The translations under genes were made by a program, and so were the position numbers. The notes under the pieces are model-generated. The model did no database searches, had not been told where the DNA came from, and saw nothing but the letters and a program-made list of their open reading frames with translations. Of a stretch of 64,000 bases of DNA, positions 13,598 to 26,300 are shown piece after piece (the stretch's first letter is position 1; the number at the start of each line of letters is the position of its first letter). Origin of the DNA: Siniperca chuatsi (Eukaryota; Chordata; Actinopteri; Centrarchiformes; Sinipercidae); the NCBI RefSeq assembly GCF_020085105.1, contig NC_058048.1, forward strand, positions 8,118,862 through 8,182,861, in the 5' to 3' direction.

Positions 13598-14789
13598 TTA
13601 GTTCTTGGTGACGGTAGCAGTGATGGCCTCAAAGATAGCTTTCAGCTTATCCTTGATTTCTGCGGCTAAAGGTGCAATCTTCTCCTGCAGAGCAGTGATC
13701 TCTTCGTTGCTGATGGTCTGGGCCTGGTTGTAGGACTGCGTCAGCTTGTCCTTGTATTCTTCGACGTAGGGAGTAGCCAACGCCTTCAGATTCTCCAGAC
13801 GCTCAGAGAGCTTGGCACGCACAGCATCCACAATGGGCATCAGGGCGGTCTTGGTCTCCTCCACGTTGACGGCCACCTTATCACGCAGCTGCTCCACAAT
13901 GGGCTCCAGCTTGACTTTCAGGCTTTCCATCTCAGCTGCGTGTTTGGTGTGGTACTCTGTTATTATGGGCTCAATCTGGGCGCGGTAGTCAGCGATGTGT
14001 CTCTCGATGATCTCCTTCAGCTTCTCACGCTCAGGCTCGTACTTGGCTCTCAGGGCCTCAATATCACTCATGACAGTGGTACGGAAGTCAGCTGTGGCAT
14101 CAGAGATGGTGGTGACGACGTTGTCGGTGATGGGGGAAACAGTCTTCTGAAATTCCTTGATCTGATTGTACATTTGGTCCATGCGCTCAGATAGGCTGGC
14201 CCTGGGAGAGAACAGAAATGTGGGATCAAAACCATTTTAGTTAAATAAACACATCAATGAGTAAATGGTGACTAGAGAACTGTAAAAAGTGACCAAGGGA
14301 GAAAGGTGAAGGAACCAGTGACCAAGCAAGTAACAATGACAGAAAGTGGAACTGACTGACTGAGGGAGTGACATGGCCTTACTTGAGCGTACTGTACTCA
14401 GTTCCATCAAGGTTGTCCAGGGCTTTGTTGGCACTGTCCTTCAGCTGAGTCAGGTAGAGATCTACAGCAGACCGGATTTGGTCCAGCTGTGAGGGTGCAT
14501 CAGCCTGCAGGGAAGCGGCCTGAGAGCCTGAGGAGAAAAGGAAAGAAAGGGTGGGAAGGAGAGATGAGCAGAAAGAGAGTGAAGGGGAAGGAGGGGGAAA
14601 AAGCAACATATAGTATTTAAAATGTCATTTAAAATAGAAAATATATTTAAAATATATTAAATGTTATGTAAAATTGATCTACTGATGGGGCAAAGCTGTA
14701 GGTAAAGTGTTTCCCTTAAGTAAGAAACAGCACATTCAGTACTCACCGACAGCCAGCAGAAGGGCGAGAGCGAGGGCCACGAATTTCAT
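13598..14789 (-). CDS. apoa1: Apolipoprotein A-I
   Basis: Major HDL protein; it binds lipid through amphipathic helices and is secreted, mainly by liver and gut. Coding exons: 14747-14789, 14383-14527, 13598-14201, giving 263 residues, the usual fish ApoA-I length. The signal peptide MKFVALALALLLAVGSQA is split by an intron after residue 14. Exon 3 encodes the N-terminal helical part, including QADAPSQLDQIRS. The last exon carries the classic 11/22-residue helices, many starting at proline (KYEPEREKLKEI, QIEPIITEYH, KLEPIVEQL, ATPYVEEYK). A non-coding first exon ends at the donor at 15487, and the start-codon exon begins at 14798. The exon layout (untranslated exon, signal-peptide exon, short exon, long repeat exon) is that of APOA1. 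Teleosts often have two apoa1 copies; I cannot say which this is. Confidence 0.95.
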
Positions 14790-15487
14790 GATGGTGGTCT
14801 AGAGTGGAAAAAGAGGTAACAGTTGCTGATTATTCAGTACACACATCCCACTCACAGTATTACAGTTAAAGGAGTTTTAATAAAAACCTGTTTAAATTAC
14901 ACAAAGAAATGAACAAAAAAACAATTTAAAAATGGAAACCCATTAATCCAATAAATATTAAATCCCCCAGCTAAAGCAATGTGAAGGCCAGATGAACAGG
15001 CTTAAAAGTAAGAATGCTTTAACACACTTATCCCTGAATTGACCCAAATGAGTTCACACTAAACATATGGCTGCCTATTAAAGAACCTGTAATCTGGGTA
15101 GATTAGGGATGACTACAAATTAGAGAGACATTTAAATCAGATTAGCTCTGGACTGCTACGTAATCCTGATCCAGGCTTTACAGTAAATCGGTCATAGAAT
15201 TAGCTTGTCCTCTCTCTGATGTCAAAGGCAGTCTCAATCCAGAAGCTCTTAAATTTAGGGATCTCTTCATCTCCTTGAAATTAAGATAACTGCTCAAATA
15301 TCACCACAGGCTAAACAGCTTCTCTTCCTTACAGAGGAACCTATTTTAGGCAGCAGTTCACAACTTCACCAAAATTGACAGACTGCAGAAAGCTCAGACA
15401 AAAAAAGGTCTCCGACAGTTATTCTTTTTTGACTACCTATTTTACAGCCCAAGTCCCAGTTAGAGCCACAGCAGTTGCTTGTCTTAC

Positions 15488-15541
15488 CTGGGGGAGTTCT
15501 TGACGAGACTGAACAACTTCAGCAAGAGCAGACTTTTTATA
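15488..15541 (-). promoter_or_regulatory. apoa1 TATA box and untranslated exon 1
   Basis: TATAAAAA on the minus strand at 15534-15541. A start site 25-30 bases downstream (near 15507) would give a short untranslated exon ending at 15488, where CAG|GTAAGA is a strong donor. Apoa1 genes normally have such a short first exon. The exact start site is inferred. Confidence 0.75.
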
Positions 15542-15665
15542 GTGCCTGGTTGAGGGATGAGTCCATGTGGGGAGGAGGGGCGGGGGTGGAGGTGTGAGGA
15601 CTGTGTCTCCGTGGAGGTGGACCTCACCCCCCTGCCATCTCCCTCAGCAGGGGGACTGGGTTGAG

Positions 15666-15678
15666 AGTTCAATGGTCA
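15666..15678. promoter_or_regulatory. DR1 nuclear-receptor-like site, apoa1 proximal promoter
   Basis: AGTTCA-A-TGGTCA fits a direct repeat of RGKTCA half-sites spaced by one base, with one mismatch. It lies about 160 bases upstream of the predicted apoa1 start. Mammalian APOA1 proximal promoters use HNF4/RXR-type DR1 sites within about 200 bases of the start; the assignment here is by motif and position only. Confidence 0.45.
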
Positions 15679-15923
15679 CCTGCTGGGGGGTGATCAGCAC
15701 ATACACACACAGTCACAGAAGTGACTGTAGAAGTGTGAATATGATGAAAAGGGGAGGAAGTGATAAGACAGAATTTATTTTTATGATATCAAACAAAATG
15801 TACAGGGATAGGAGAGTTGAAAAAGGAGAACACTGTTTGGAAAGAAGGGGAATACAATGGGAAAAGGATGTAAAGAGGCTACATAAAAAAAAGTAAAAAT
15901 TTTCTCACAGCCTAAGTAAAGGT

Positions 15924-16010
15924 ATCTTGCAGGGGTCTGTACTTGGTCCTGTTTTATTTTATTTACACTTTTGCAGCAAACACTTCAAAGAACACTTTAG
16001 GTTGACCCCC
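15924..16010 (+). mobile_element. Possible LINE reverse-transcriptase scrap
   Basis: Plus-strand translation gives QGSVLGPVLFYLHF, which matches the QGSxLGPxLF motif of LINE reverse transcriptases. No further domain is readable on either side, so this would be a very short, decayed remnant; chance resemblance is possible. Confidence 0.35.
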
Positions 16011-19000
16011 CTCCCAATGGTTTTCTTGCATACTATTTGTTACAGAAGAGTGGGTGGGACAGGAAAGACACATTATTTACAGTCCCAGTGCTGCCAAAGG
16101 GCTGCCAAGAGAAACAAACAAGAGCAAACAGAAGACAGTGACTTGTTGCAATCAACTCTCTGAAATGTAATCATATTCAATCTGCAGTCACTAAACTGTG
16201 GATGACAAATATGCATGTACTCACATTCACACAGACCCACACAATATCAAGACACAGTGCAGTAATCTGTTGAAAACAGAGTGTCAAGACAGACTTATCT
16301 CAGTTTATGGATTACAAAGTTTGTGGCTGGTGTGTGTGTTTGCGATGATTAATAGGTCAAAGAGTGGTGTGTGCCATGCTGTTGTTTGTTGTCCTATCAC
16401 CAGTGGACTTTGTCACCGTGGCTTCATGTAATTTAAGGAATAGGAATGAACATAGTATAGAAAGTTGTCTCTAATTATACACATACTGTATATGTGTATG
16501 TCATAGGTACTATAATGTCTTCTGTCACACAAGTATTACCCTCATATAATGATTGCCTATTCTTTTGAGATTTGCAATAGGTAAGATATAATTCCTTTCC
16601 CTAATTAGGAAAAACACACACAAAGTAAAAGTATGTGGTAAAATCAGTGACATATGTATTAAAAACACGCTCTGGGTCAGTAACTAAACATTTTACTTAG
16701 AACAGAGAAGGTGACATAATGTATACATTTCCAGTCATACCTGTTTTATTAACCCTTGTGTATTAATGTGCTGTGGAAATAATTCTGCATAAGCATCTTT
16801 ATGTGATAAAAGGAAGTGTTGCCTTCTATATATCACACCAAAACTATCTGCAGAATCAGAAGCTAGTCTAATAGTGCAGGGTTATTAGGTGCAAGGTTAA
16901 TCATTGGCATCGGTCAGTGGCAATCAACTGTAACCAAGAGACTGGTCTGTGTTTCTTGCATAACATCATTCCAGTAGCCTATATAATCAATCCACTTTTC
17001 TTTGAAAACCATTACTCTCAAATTCTTGTACTGTCAGTACTTGCTCTGAGCGACTGCAACATGTCCAGGTCATATCTTATGCAACATGTGGCAAGATACC
17101 GCAGCAAGAAAACATATACAGTAACATACATTATATACGACATTCAAGACAACTGACACTAAGAAAGGGTAATGAAGACTTTCCTCTCAGTTTTCCATAT
17201 CAAAAACAAGTGAATGGCCTTGCAATAATCATTACCTTGTAAACCTTACAATGTTCAATTTTGTTAAGACTCAGTGTGCTGCCATAACTGACTTTAACTA
17301 CTGAATTGGGTGGAGATGATTTAGAGGATTTTATAGCATCTGTGCAAACTGTTCAAATCAGCTGTTCTCCAGCAGTTCTCCAGTAATGCTTTCGATCCTG
17401 AAGAGCCAAATAATCATCAGTAATAGTTGCTTGCTACCATACAGCATGCTGGAAGAATGCTATTGTTTTCAGTTCAGGCTGAATTTGTACCTCAAACTAT
17501 CAGAAAGTACACCTATGGTGGATCAAATGGTCTCATAAGGGCCCATTATGCTCCTGTTATGGTACAAATGTGCTTGTATTTTTGTAGTGTTTACCAGCAG
17601 TTGAGTCAACTACTCTCTGTCACAGTCTCAAGAAAAAACTGAACATTAATTTATTGCTGTTACTACAGGGCTGTTTTGTTGGATTTCATTACATTTGTGA
17701 AGGGGTTTCTATTTTTCAAGAGTGTAAACCACAAAACGAATTTCCAGTTTCCCTTTGTGATGGTCTTAGTGTGTGTCTGCAGCAATTCGTCTATGCACAT
17801 TTAAAAAAAACAAATCACATTTGACCCTTCTTTGTCTTTCTCTACCTCCATTTGCCTTTGTTATTTATCATTTCACACTATGGCGTCTATCTTCCCTCTC
17901 ACCCCCTGACTACAAACTCATTCACTTTACAGGTTTACAAACAGGTTCCAACTGACGTTAGCAACTCTAGCCATTTGTCTGACACCAATTAGCAAAATAC
18001 AGCAGACATTTTGAAAATGTAACAATGGAAGCTTTGTAGTTGACATCCTTATTTCAGCCAGCCTTATTTAGCCAAGCACACTAGAACAGCCAAGCAAGGA
18101 CACCCATGGTTTTGAATTGTTGGTTGGACAAAAGCAACTTAAAGATGCTACCTCAGGCTCTCGGAAATTGTAAGGGGCATTTTTCACTATTTTCTGACAT
18201 TTTTCAGACTAAACAAGCAATCAAAAAAATTAATAATCAATGAGTGCGATAATGAAAATAATCTCCACTATACACACTAAGAACAGTAAAAGGCTGAACA
18301 GATCACGGCACATGGCCTCGCTCAATGGCTCCAGCTTGTAGTGTCATTGTACAGTAGTCTTTAGGGCTTTTGACCTGGCCTGTGAGATAAGAGTGTTCTA
18401 CATATCAGCTGCTCTGAGTGAAAGAGACCTTGTCAGAAGAATGACTCTTATCTGGAACAGCAACCTTTGAGACTGCTTGCAGTGCACTACATTGATTCAG
18501 CACCCAGAAGGAGCCATCTATCTAGATTACTGCTGTTGTAATTGTTATCAATACAAACTCAGAACACCTGGCTGTCAAGAAAATTGCTAAGGTTGCATGT
18601 TTTGTAATACTAAAGGCATCTGAATACTAAATTATTACGACGAACAACAAGAATATTTAAAAGGGAGCAAAAAAGGTTATCATGGGGGAATCAAAAAATT
18701 AGGGACATTTTCAAACTTGACTGAAGAAATTCTTGGCTGATAACTATTTTGGGCAAAATCACAAAGGCCAGGTGGATTGCATTCATAATTTGGACTTGAT
18801 TTAAGACAATATCATTGCTAAACAGAGACAATAATGTGTTTAAAGGAAGAATTTGGTCTATTTTTTAGGATTTAATTGGCATCAACAGTTACGTAAGGCC
18901 AACTTATTTCTAGCCTAACACATTTTTTGATGCTCTACTAGTAAAAAGGAACTTCTTTGTTGATGATCAACAACCAGTTTTACAGTGACCATCAAACAGC

Positions 19001-19032
19001 CAGACAGATGTGGGGTAATTGCCCGGAGCTGA

Positions 19033-19091
19033 TAAATATTTAATCAGCAAATCCACCATTTGATCAGGCCCTGGCTGAGGTTCAAAGGTCA
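19033..19091. promoter_or_regulatory. Candidate liver enhancer: FOXA-like and DR1 sites
   Basis: TAAATATTTA (19033-19042, a forkhead-type palindrome followed by ATCA) lies 36 bases from GGTTCA-A-AGGTCA (19079-19091), a full-consensus DR1 for HNF4/PPAR-RXR. The cluster is about 3.6 kb upstream of the apoa1 start. Function is inferred from motifs only. Confidence 0.35.
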
Positions 19092-20748
19092 CGTCATTGT
19101 TCCAGCTGCCTCCATGATGGAGCACTGGTCTCAAACCAGCAGGGGAGGTTATCTCAGCTGTGAGCAACAGTGTGGAGCTCTCTCTCATTTTCTCCAACAC
19201 ACACACCACGTCAGATTGCTATACCCAAGTCTACTTAACTGTAGTGATGTGGTTTTGCAATGTCACATCTGTTGAGGTCGCTTCTGCTTTAATACAGATA
19301 TTTGGACCAAAGCCCTGGTCGTAGAGTGTCACTGTAGGTTGCATCGCCCTGTGGGTTGTACAGCTTGACAGCAAAGCAAGAAAATCCACACCAAAATGAA
19401 CTCAGATAACCTAAATCATTAGAGGAGCAGAATAAAGGTGACATACAATCATCAAGGAATGTAGTTTAATCACAAAATAACCCATACGCTCTCAAGCACA
19501 CTCTCACAAATACTCTCACACAATCAGAGTATAATGAGGACACACTTGGGTAACTTCAATGCCAACTAACATGCAGTGAGTTGTCATTGTGACTAGTGAT
19601 AGGGAAAATTATCTTCTCCTTTTATGAGCCTCTGTAGCCATTTGATGCTCTTAAGACTGTTCCAAAGATAATGCAAAGTGCACAGTTAAATGTTCCTACC
19701 AACATAAGAAAAAATGTTCCTTGGTTCACAAGCGCTACACTTCTGAAAGCTGATGCAACAGCAAATGCTACAACAAACTGTGTGTTTAAATGCTCAAAAA
19801 AGGAACACACAGTATAGTGTAATTCTTTGCTACAGGTAACAGTACATACTGTACATGTCCCCTCAAGGTTACTGCCAGAAAAGGCAATTTTATGAATCAT
19901 AGTAGAGGTTTAAGTAGAGTTGAAAGAGGATTTTGAGGTACTGGAACTTTACTTTTCCATTTTTATAGATTTTATACCATTAGTTCAGTATTAGGATTCA
20001 TATTTTCACATGTACATGCAAAAAAGCTCATATACTATTATGCATTGCAATGGTTTAATCTAACAAGCAGTTAACAAGTATCTTTGATTCTCAAGTACAC
20101 TTACTGCTAAAGGCGTTTTTACTTCTGCTAAAATTCTGAATGCATTAGTTTTACTTATAAATATTAATGACTATTACATGAATTATTTTAATGCTTTTTC
20201 CACGACTATTTTTAAAGAATGGCTAAACAAGGTATTAATCCCATCAGTTATTGGTGAAAGAATCTGTACACATTGGCTTGGTTGCATCTCTTTGCTCAAT
20301 TTCAAACGAGGTTTCATGAAATGGACCAGGTCCATGATGCTTCACATGTTGAAGTTGTTCAACAACACAGATGTAACATCTACCACCATCATAAATGAAA
20401 AAGGATGAGTTGACTCAAATTTTAACCTTAATAAATGAACTTCATGCCTTTCAAATTGCAGCTCATGCACAAACTGAAACATACAGTGCACAACACATGT
20501 TTGGCGTGCTGAGATTGAAATATACACTGCAATCTCACGTTAGGACTGTGTATGTCGTTTGGTGCGTAGGTGTTGAGTTGATCATCTGAGTTTCAAGGCC
20601 TGTTTGTAATGCTAAAGCTACCATTGCCCAAGATGTAGATGTCATTCACCCTGTTTCTAAAAACCAAACCGCCCACACCATGACAAACACAGGATGGAAA
20701 GAAAAGTCGTTTTTACCTGAACCCATGCATGTCAAGGATTCGGGATCA

Positions 20749-20844
20749 CTATTTGGTACCTATTATCTAATGTTACATAAGTATTATTAATATGTGTTTT
20801 ATTCGATTTTTATTATCTAATAATATGTACCTAATACCAAATAG
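20749..20844. repeat. Small foldback
   Basis: CTATTTGGTA (20749-20758) is exactly inverted at 20835-20844. TATTATCTAA occurs as a direct repeat at 20761 and 20811. AT-rich loop. No coding content. Confidence 0.6.
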
Positions 20845-22679
20845 AAGCATGTCTAATAAGTGCAAAATCAATATGTGAGAGGGGAGGAAATATGTGTTGT
20901 GCAGTAGGGGATATTTGAAAACTTACTGCATTATTGGCACCACATTAAGCCAGGGAGTTACAATCATTTACTCAGTTCAGTGCATCACCACAGCTATGTC
21001 AGAGAGGTGGACTAAAGACTGCTTGTCAAGTGAACCAGTCATGTTGCATCAGTCCTCCTCTCGCCTGCCCTCTTGTGGATAAAACCCTGAATAAAGATTC
21101 TATCAAGTCAAAGTAAGATAGTGTTATTTATTTGAAGCTATAATCCATACTCTGTACACATACTACACCAGATGAAAATGTAGAAATCTTCTGCAAGATG
21201 GTGGACAGGAAACTTGTTCTAATTTACTCTGTTGTGGACAACAGTCAACAATGGTTTGCATGAGAAGAGTGTCAACAATCTGATATTACACCCTGGCTCC
21301 GGGACGGGTCAAAGGCAGCATTTAGCAACACCGTGTTAATGCAGCCCCCAGCTGTGAGCGAGAGGCTTGGGGACAGAAAGTGCAATTTGCCACACCACAG
21401 GGATCCTTACATTGAAAACACATAGACACGTGCAAAACACTTCGCCTTTTCCCTCTGTAAAAATAAACTCACTCCTACTAAGCTGTTTTAACACACATTT
21501 TAAAAAGAGCAGCTCTTTGAATTAGAAGTCACAATAAAGAAATGATAGTGTTAAATGTGGTTTTATATGTAAACTTATTTTTGATACAAGATATGGTGGA
21601 TTGTAGAGTGTCATTATGAAATGTACAGTGCCTTTAAATTAGGAGAGCTCATGAAGAATAACCCTCTCTTCTCCAAATAGATTAGCAAAACCTCTATGGA
21701 GCTCAGTTCCTCAACTGAGCAAAGTCTAAGCTCTGACATTTCTCAGTGATTCATTGAAGAAAATGGCTGTGGTTTCTACACAACAGAGTAAATGCTTCCT
21801 CTTTAATATAATGTCCCCAGTGAGGGAGACATTACAACAGGACCAGCTGCTGCCTACAGGACTCTGTACTAAAGAAAGATATGGTGGAAAGGGGAATTTT
21901 GAAGTTATTTAGAAGGGATTCCATACTAAGTCTTCAATGCTCCTTTTAAGCAGAGATGGCAGAAATGAATGTGACACATAAACATATTTCTCTTCAAGTA
22001 GAGTAACATCACACAACTGCTGAGCTTCCAGGTGCTACTTCAGTCCTAAACCACACAAGAAGAAGAAAAAAAGAGTGAGAGGATGATGGATACAGTAGCT
22101 ATGACTGTGTAAGAATTACTGACAAAATGTAAACCTGGTTCTCTGAAGGGCCTCGTACGGCTTAGAGCCCCCTTGAAAGCTCATTCCCTACAACCACACT
22201 TGTTTTGCCCTTGAGGAAAGCAAAAACAGATGGAAAGTGGAAATTTAGTCATTGTATGGATGTACAGCGATTGATGTTTTCAGGTGCAGTGCACAATATT
22301 GAGCACATACAAACACATGAAGGACCCAGTCAACTGGAAAACAAATATAAGGATGATAACATCTCACAGTACTCAAATTGCATTGCATCATTGGTTATTG
22401 TTGTCTTTCCACATTAGTAAGATGTACCTCTCTATTTTTGATGGATTAATATTGGTAAATTTATAAAAATAAATTAAATGCGTCTTTCATATTGTCTTTT
22501 CTCTCTAGTCCTGCTGAATCAAAGGTGGCTATGCGACATTTTTAAATCAAGCAAAAGCCACTAATGACACTAATGTTAAAAGCTCCATTTCGCCATGATT
22601 ACCGACACATGAGTAGTGTATGTGTCGTCTACATAAACGAATTGGGATCTTACGAGGACGCCTGAACGCCTCATGTGTC

Positions 22680-22863
22680 TCAGCCAGTCAGAGCCACGTT
22701 TCCATCGTCAACAGGAAACGGGGGAAGCGTCCTTGGAGATGTTGTTGGTGGTGTAACTTTCGCATTTTTCTCCCCTCTGCATACACAATGTCTGCGTTAA
22801 ACAACTGACAAGTAATCGATATTGCCACAGAGGCTAATGAGAAAACGATTAAAAGTTTGGAAG
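22680..22863 (+). promoter_or_regulatory. cep164 promoter and likely untranslated exon 1
   Basis: The coding start lies in an exon whose acceptor (TCTCTGCAG) is at 23339, so an upstream untranslated exon is needed. GAAG|GTAAAT at 22863 is the best donor upstream. The exon's 5' end is not determinable. GCTAGC/TAACGTT-type motifs follow at 22940-22990. Confidence 0.45.
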
Positions 22864-23344
22864 GTAAATCGCTTATCACGAATAAGCTATTCTCAAACTA
22901 CTTTGCTGTCTGAGCTAACTTTAAGTAGCTAGATGGCGCCCAGCTAGCTAACGTTGAAGTTAGCTAAGATGCTAGCTTAATTAGCTTAGCTCATCCCTTT
23001 CCTAGCTGTCCCATGCATTACTGTCCTTAAAATGATTTCACGTCGATATTTTTTTGTTGATCGAGATGTTGATGTGGTTTTACTGATGCACAGTTTCTCA
23101 CAGGCCCAATAATTTGCTTTATAATAAACCCTGGCTGTTGTTTGTACAACAATCTAGCTAGATTCAAGAAGTTAATTTGTTAATCTTATTAGCTGAACAT
23201 AATGGCAAGGTTAGGTCTTCAGTTTTCAGTCGAATGAGACGGGTAACCTTATGTAGTTGTCTGCCACTGTGTTATACACAGTTTATTTCTCTTTCTTGTG
23301 CCAGTCATCCTGGTTTGCATTTCTCCCGTGTCTCTGCAGTAACC

Positions 23345-26300
23345 ATGACGGCAGCTGCTCTCATAGGAGACCAGCTGATCCTTGAAGAGGACTACGATGA
23401 GACCTATATACCCTCTGAACAAGGTACACAGTGGTGAGGGTAATAACCTGGGCATGGTAGCAGGCTAGGATATGATTGACACACTGTGCCTACATTATCC
23501 CAACTCTCCAGCCACAGGCGAAATGTACTAGCAGCTCATTGGTGGCAGGTGTGAAATCCTCAGCTTGATTGGTTTACACTGATATGTTGATTATTGATGA
23601 TAGATAATGGAGGATCCTAGCAGTATGGAAACCCTGCAGTATTAATGTAGTTTTATTTACACTCTTTATTTATTCAGTATCAATATATAGAGTTGCTATC
23701 TCCCCCCCCCCCTTAAACCTACTAGATGCTGTACAATGTACTACTTTTACATTCAGCTTGTCTCATATCCCTCTTTCTCTCTTTTTCTCTTTCTCTCATC
23801 AGAGATCCAAGAGTACGCAAGAGAGATTGGCATTGATCCTGACAGCGAGCCAGAGCTCCTGTGGCTGGCCAGGGAAGGCATCGTTGCCCCTCTGCCTCCC
23901 GAGTGGAAGCCTTGGTAAGTAAGGGGAGAAAAGCTGGGGAGTGGAGCCCCAGCAGCATGGCCACCCACAGAAAACAACCTTATACAGAGATCATTTAAAT
24001 CTGGAGCAGAGTATGCTAGAATCATATTTAAATTACATGGTTTACAGTCCTTGCATTACTTTTGATTTGAGTTGAAAGTTGTTGTGAACAGTCTTGGTGA
24101 TCTGTAATGAGGCACCAAAGATACAAGCTGTCCCAGCAGCAAGTTCCATGTATCTGAGTGTCTTTGACAGTAATGTAGTGTAGGAGTGTTTGTGCCCTTG
24201 CAACTAATCAAGGGTGAAGGCCTGGTCTTGACACCTGAAGGTGGAGGTGCATAGCAACCTTCTCTTAACAACATCTCCAGGGAGAAGTCAGCTGCAGTGA
24301 AATTGTCTAAATAATGCCTTACAACACACTACTAATGCAGCAATCTCAGGCAGATCCTAGATGAAATCCATTTAAGGTATAGTTCTAAGGGTTTGTTTAG
24401 GATTGATAAAGCAACAAACAGCATCTAAACCAACCAAAGCCTTTTTTCTGTAGAATTTAAGCCACAATTGTGCTTATTGCTTAACTAAATGAAATACCCG
24501 TCCACCATTTCTCCTCTGTGTGTGCTCCGACTCAGAGGCTGACAACGAATTATGGAGAAAACAAATCAAGGAATAATTTGTGGGATTTAGGTTTTGTATA
24601 TTTCAGCTTCAATCTGGTGCTTTGAGGAAATGGAACTAATAATAAAAATGATTTTATGGTTGTAAAGACACATCTCTCCGTTCACTGACACCTACCCATC
24701 CACCCATCATCTCTCCCTCCCTTTCCTGGGCCTTTTTGGAGGTGCTGAAGTGACCCCCCCCCTCCTTTCTTTCCCCTTTCCTCCTCCCCCGCAGCCAGGA
24801 TGTGACAGGGGACATCTACTATTTCAACTTCTCCTCGGGTCAGTCCACCTGGGATCACCCCTGCGACGAGCACTACCGCCGCCTGGTGGCCCAGGAGCGT
24901 GAGCGCGCCCAGCTCACGGCTGCTGCAGGAGGCACAGGGGCGAAGAAGGACAAGGACAAGAAGAAGAAGAAAGAAAAGAAGGAGAAGAAAGAGAAGAAGA
25001 AGAAGGAGCCACTCAAGACTCCTGGAGTGAGTGATTGTTTTTTTTACGACAGTTTGTATTTTGTTTGTGTGTATTTTTAAGCTTGTATTTGCTTTTTTTT
25101 GTGGGAGAAATGAGTGAATTAACAGAAAGGCACAAACATGAAAAGTGAAATGAAAAGAATTGGCAGAAAATCGAGGTTGGCTGATCATCACAAGAACACT
25201 AAACACACACACTGTATTTTCCCAAAACGGAGCCAAATGACAAGTACAAACTGTGGGCACATGCATGTGGGTGTGACCAACACATTTTTGAAATATTGAA
25301 GACCAGAGGTGCCAGTTCAAACCTGCTGCAATCTGGAAAGGAGACTGAAGCAAAACAAATATGGTAGCCTACATAGTAAGAGTACAGCATTGTAAGCAGG
25401 TAAAGTCAAGACAAGCTTCAGTGATGGCCACTCAGCTCCCTTCATCCCCATTAAAATTATCAAAAAGTTTAATGGGCCCAGAGGAGAGACCTACAAGGAC
25501 AAAACAGTCTTTGGGAGGTGCAGAGTCATAACGCCCAAATATACAGATCCCTGCATATGCTTCCAAGGGCAGGTGATATCCCATTTTAGGTTGGATTCAT
25601 GTTTTATTTTTGGGGACAGTGTTACCTGTTCAGGTAGGCATAAGCAACTTTTAGTAGGCTAAAATATGATTTAAATGTTTGTGTGAAGTTCATCTTAAAG
25701 CAAAATATTTCCCATGGAGCTAGGAAAAAAATTTAGGCTAAAAGCAAAATGATGACAAAAACACCAAAGACAACAGGCAACATTGTCTTTTATACTGGAT
25801 TGGTTTTGCTAATTTTTCTGTAAGGAAGCTAATACACTAACAAACATCACTATCAGAGTGAGTCTTTCAGTCAGCAAATAGTCAATATTATATGACTCAG
25901 AATCAGGGAAAAACTTGATCTGGAGATCCCTAATCAACTACAGTGGGGATTCTAATTTTAATGAATTAAAGTGTTTCTGATGTTTGAGAATTCTTGGTCT
26001 AGGTGCTTACTTCTCTGACTGTGTCTGTTTTCCTACAGGCACTGAGTTCAGCCTTGGGACCTCTTCCATCCCCGCTGGGCAGCCTGGCTCCTCTGAGAGG
26101 TCTGGATGCCCCTGGCCCAGGCCCACTGCCTGGTTCTGCTCCTGCTCTCCGGCGGTCCCTCTGCAGCTCTGGGGGACTGGATCTCCTAAAGACCCCCCTT
26201 GGGGTAAGATCCTAGTACTATATGAACAACCATATGATACGCTTTTGAATTTCTAGCCTGTCCCAAACCCTTACAGTATACTGTATACTATATTTAATGA

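Larger units (their letters stand above)
15700..22679. other. Gene-free interval between apoa1 and cep164
   Basis: About 7 kb between the apoa1 and cep164 5' ends, which point away from each other. I found no exon with a recognisable protein and saw no apoa4 or apoc relatives. It contains a short reverse-transcriptase scrap near 15930, a candidate liver enhancer cluster near 19030-19090, and a small foldback near 20749-20844. The region is AT-rich with scattered short open frames that look random. Confidence 0.5.

Noticed and set aside
22560-22720. X-box upstream of cep164 (GTTTCCATCGTCAAC)
   Set aside because: Violates the motif at several key positions, so not reported as a site despite the ciliary function of cep164.
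24682-25353. A 223-codon minus-strand frame opposite the cep164 WW-domain exon
   Set aside because: It overlaps a certain exon on the other strand and reads as low-complexity leucine runs from the lysine-rich stretch.
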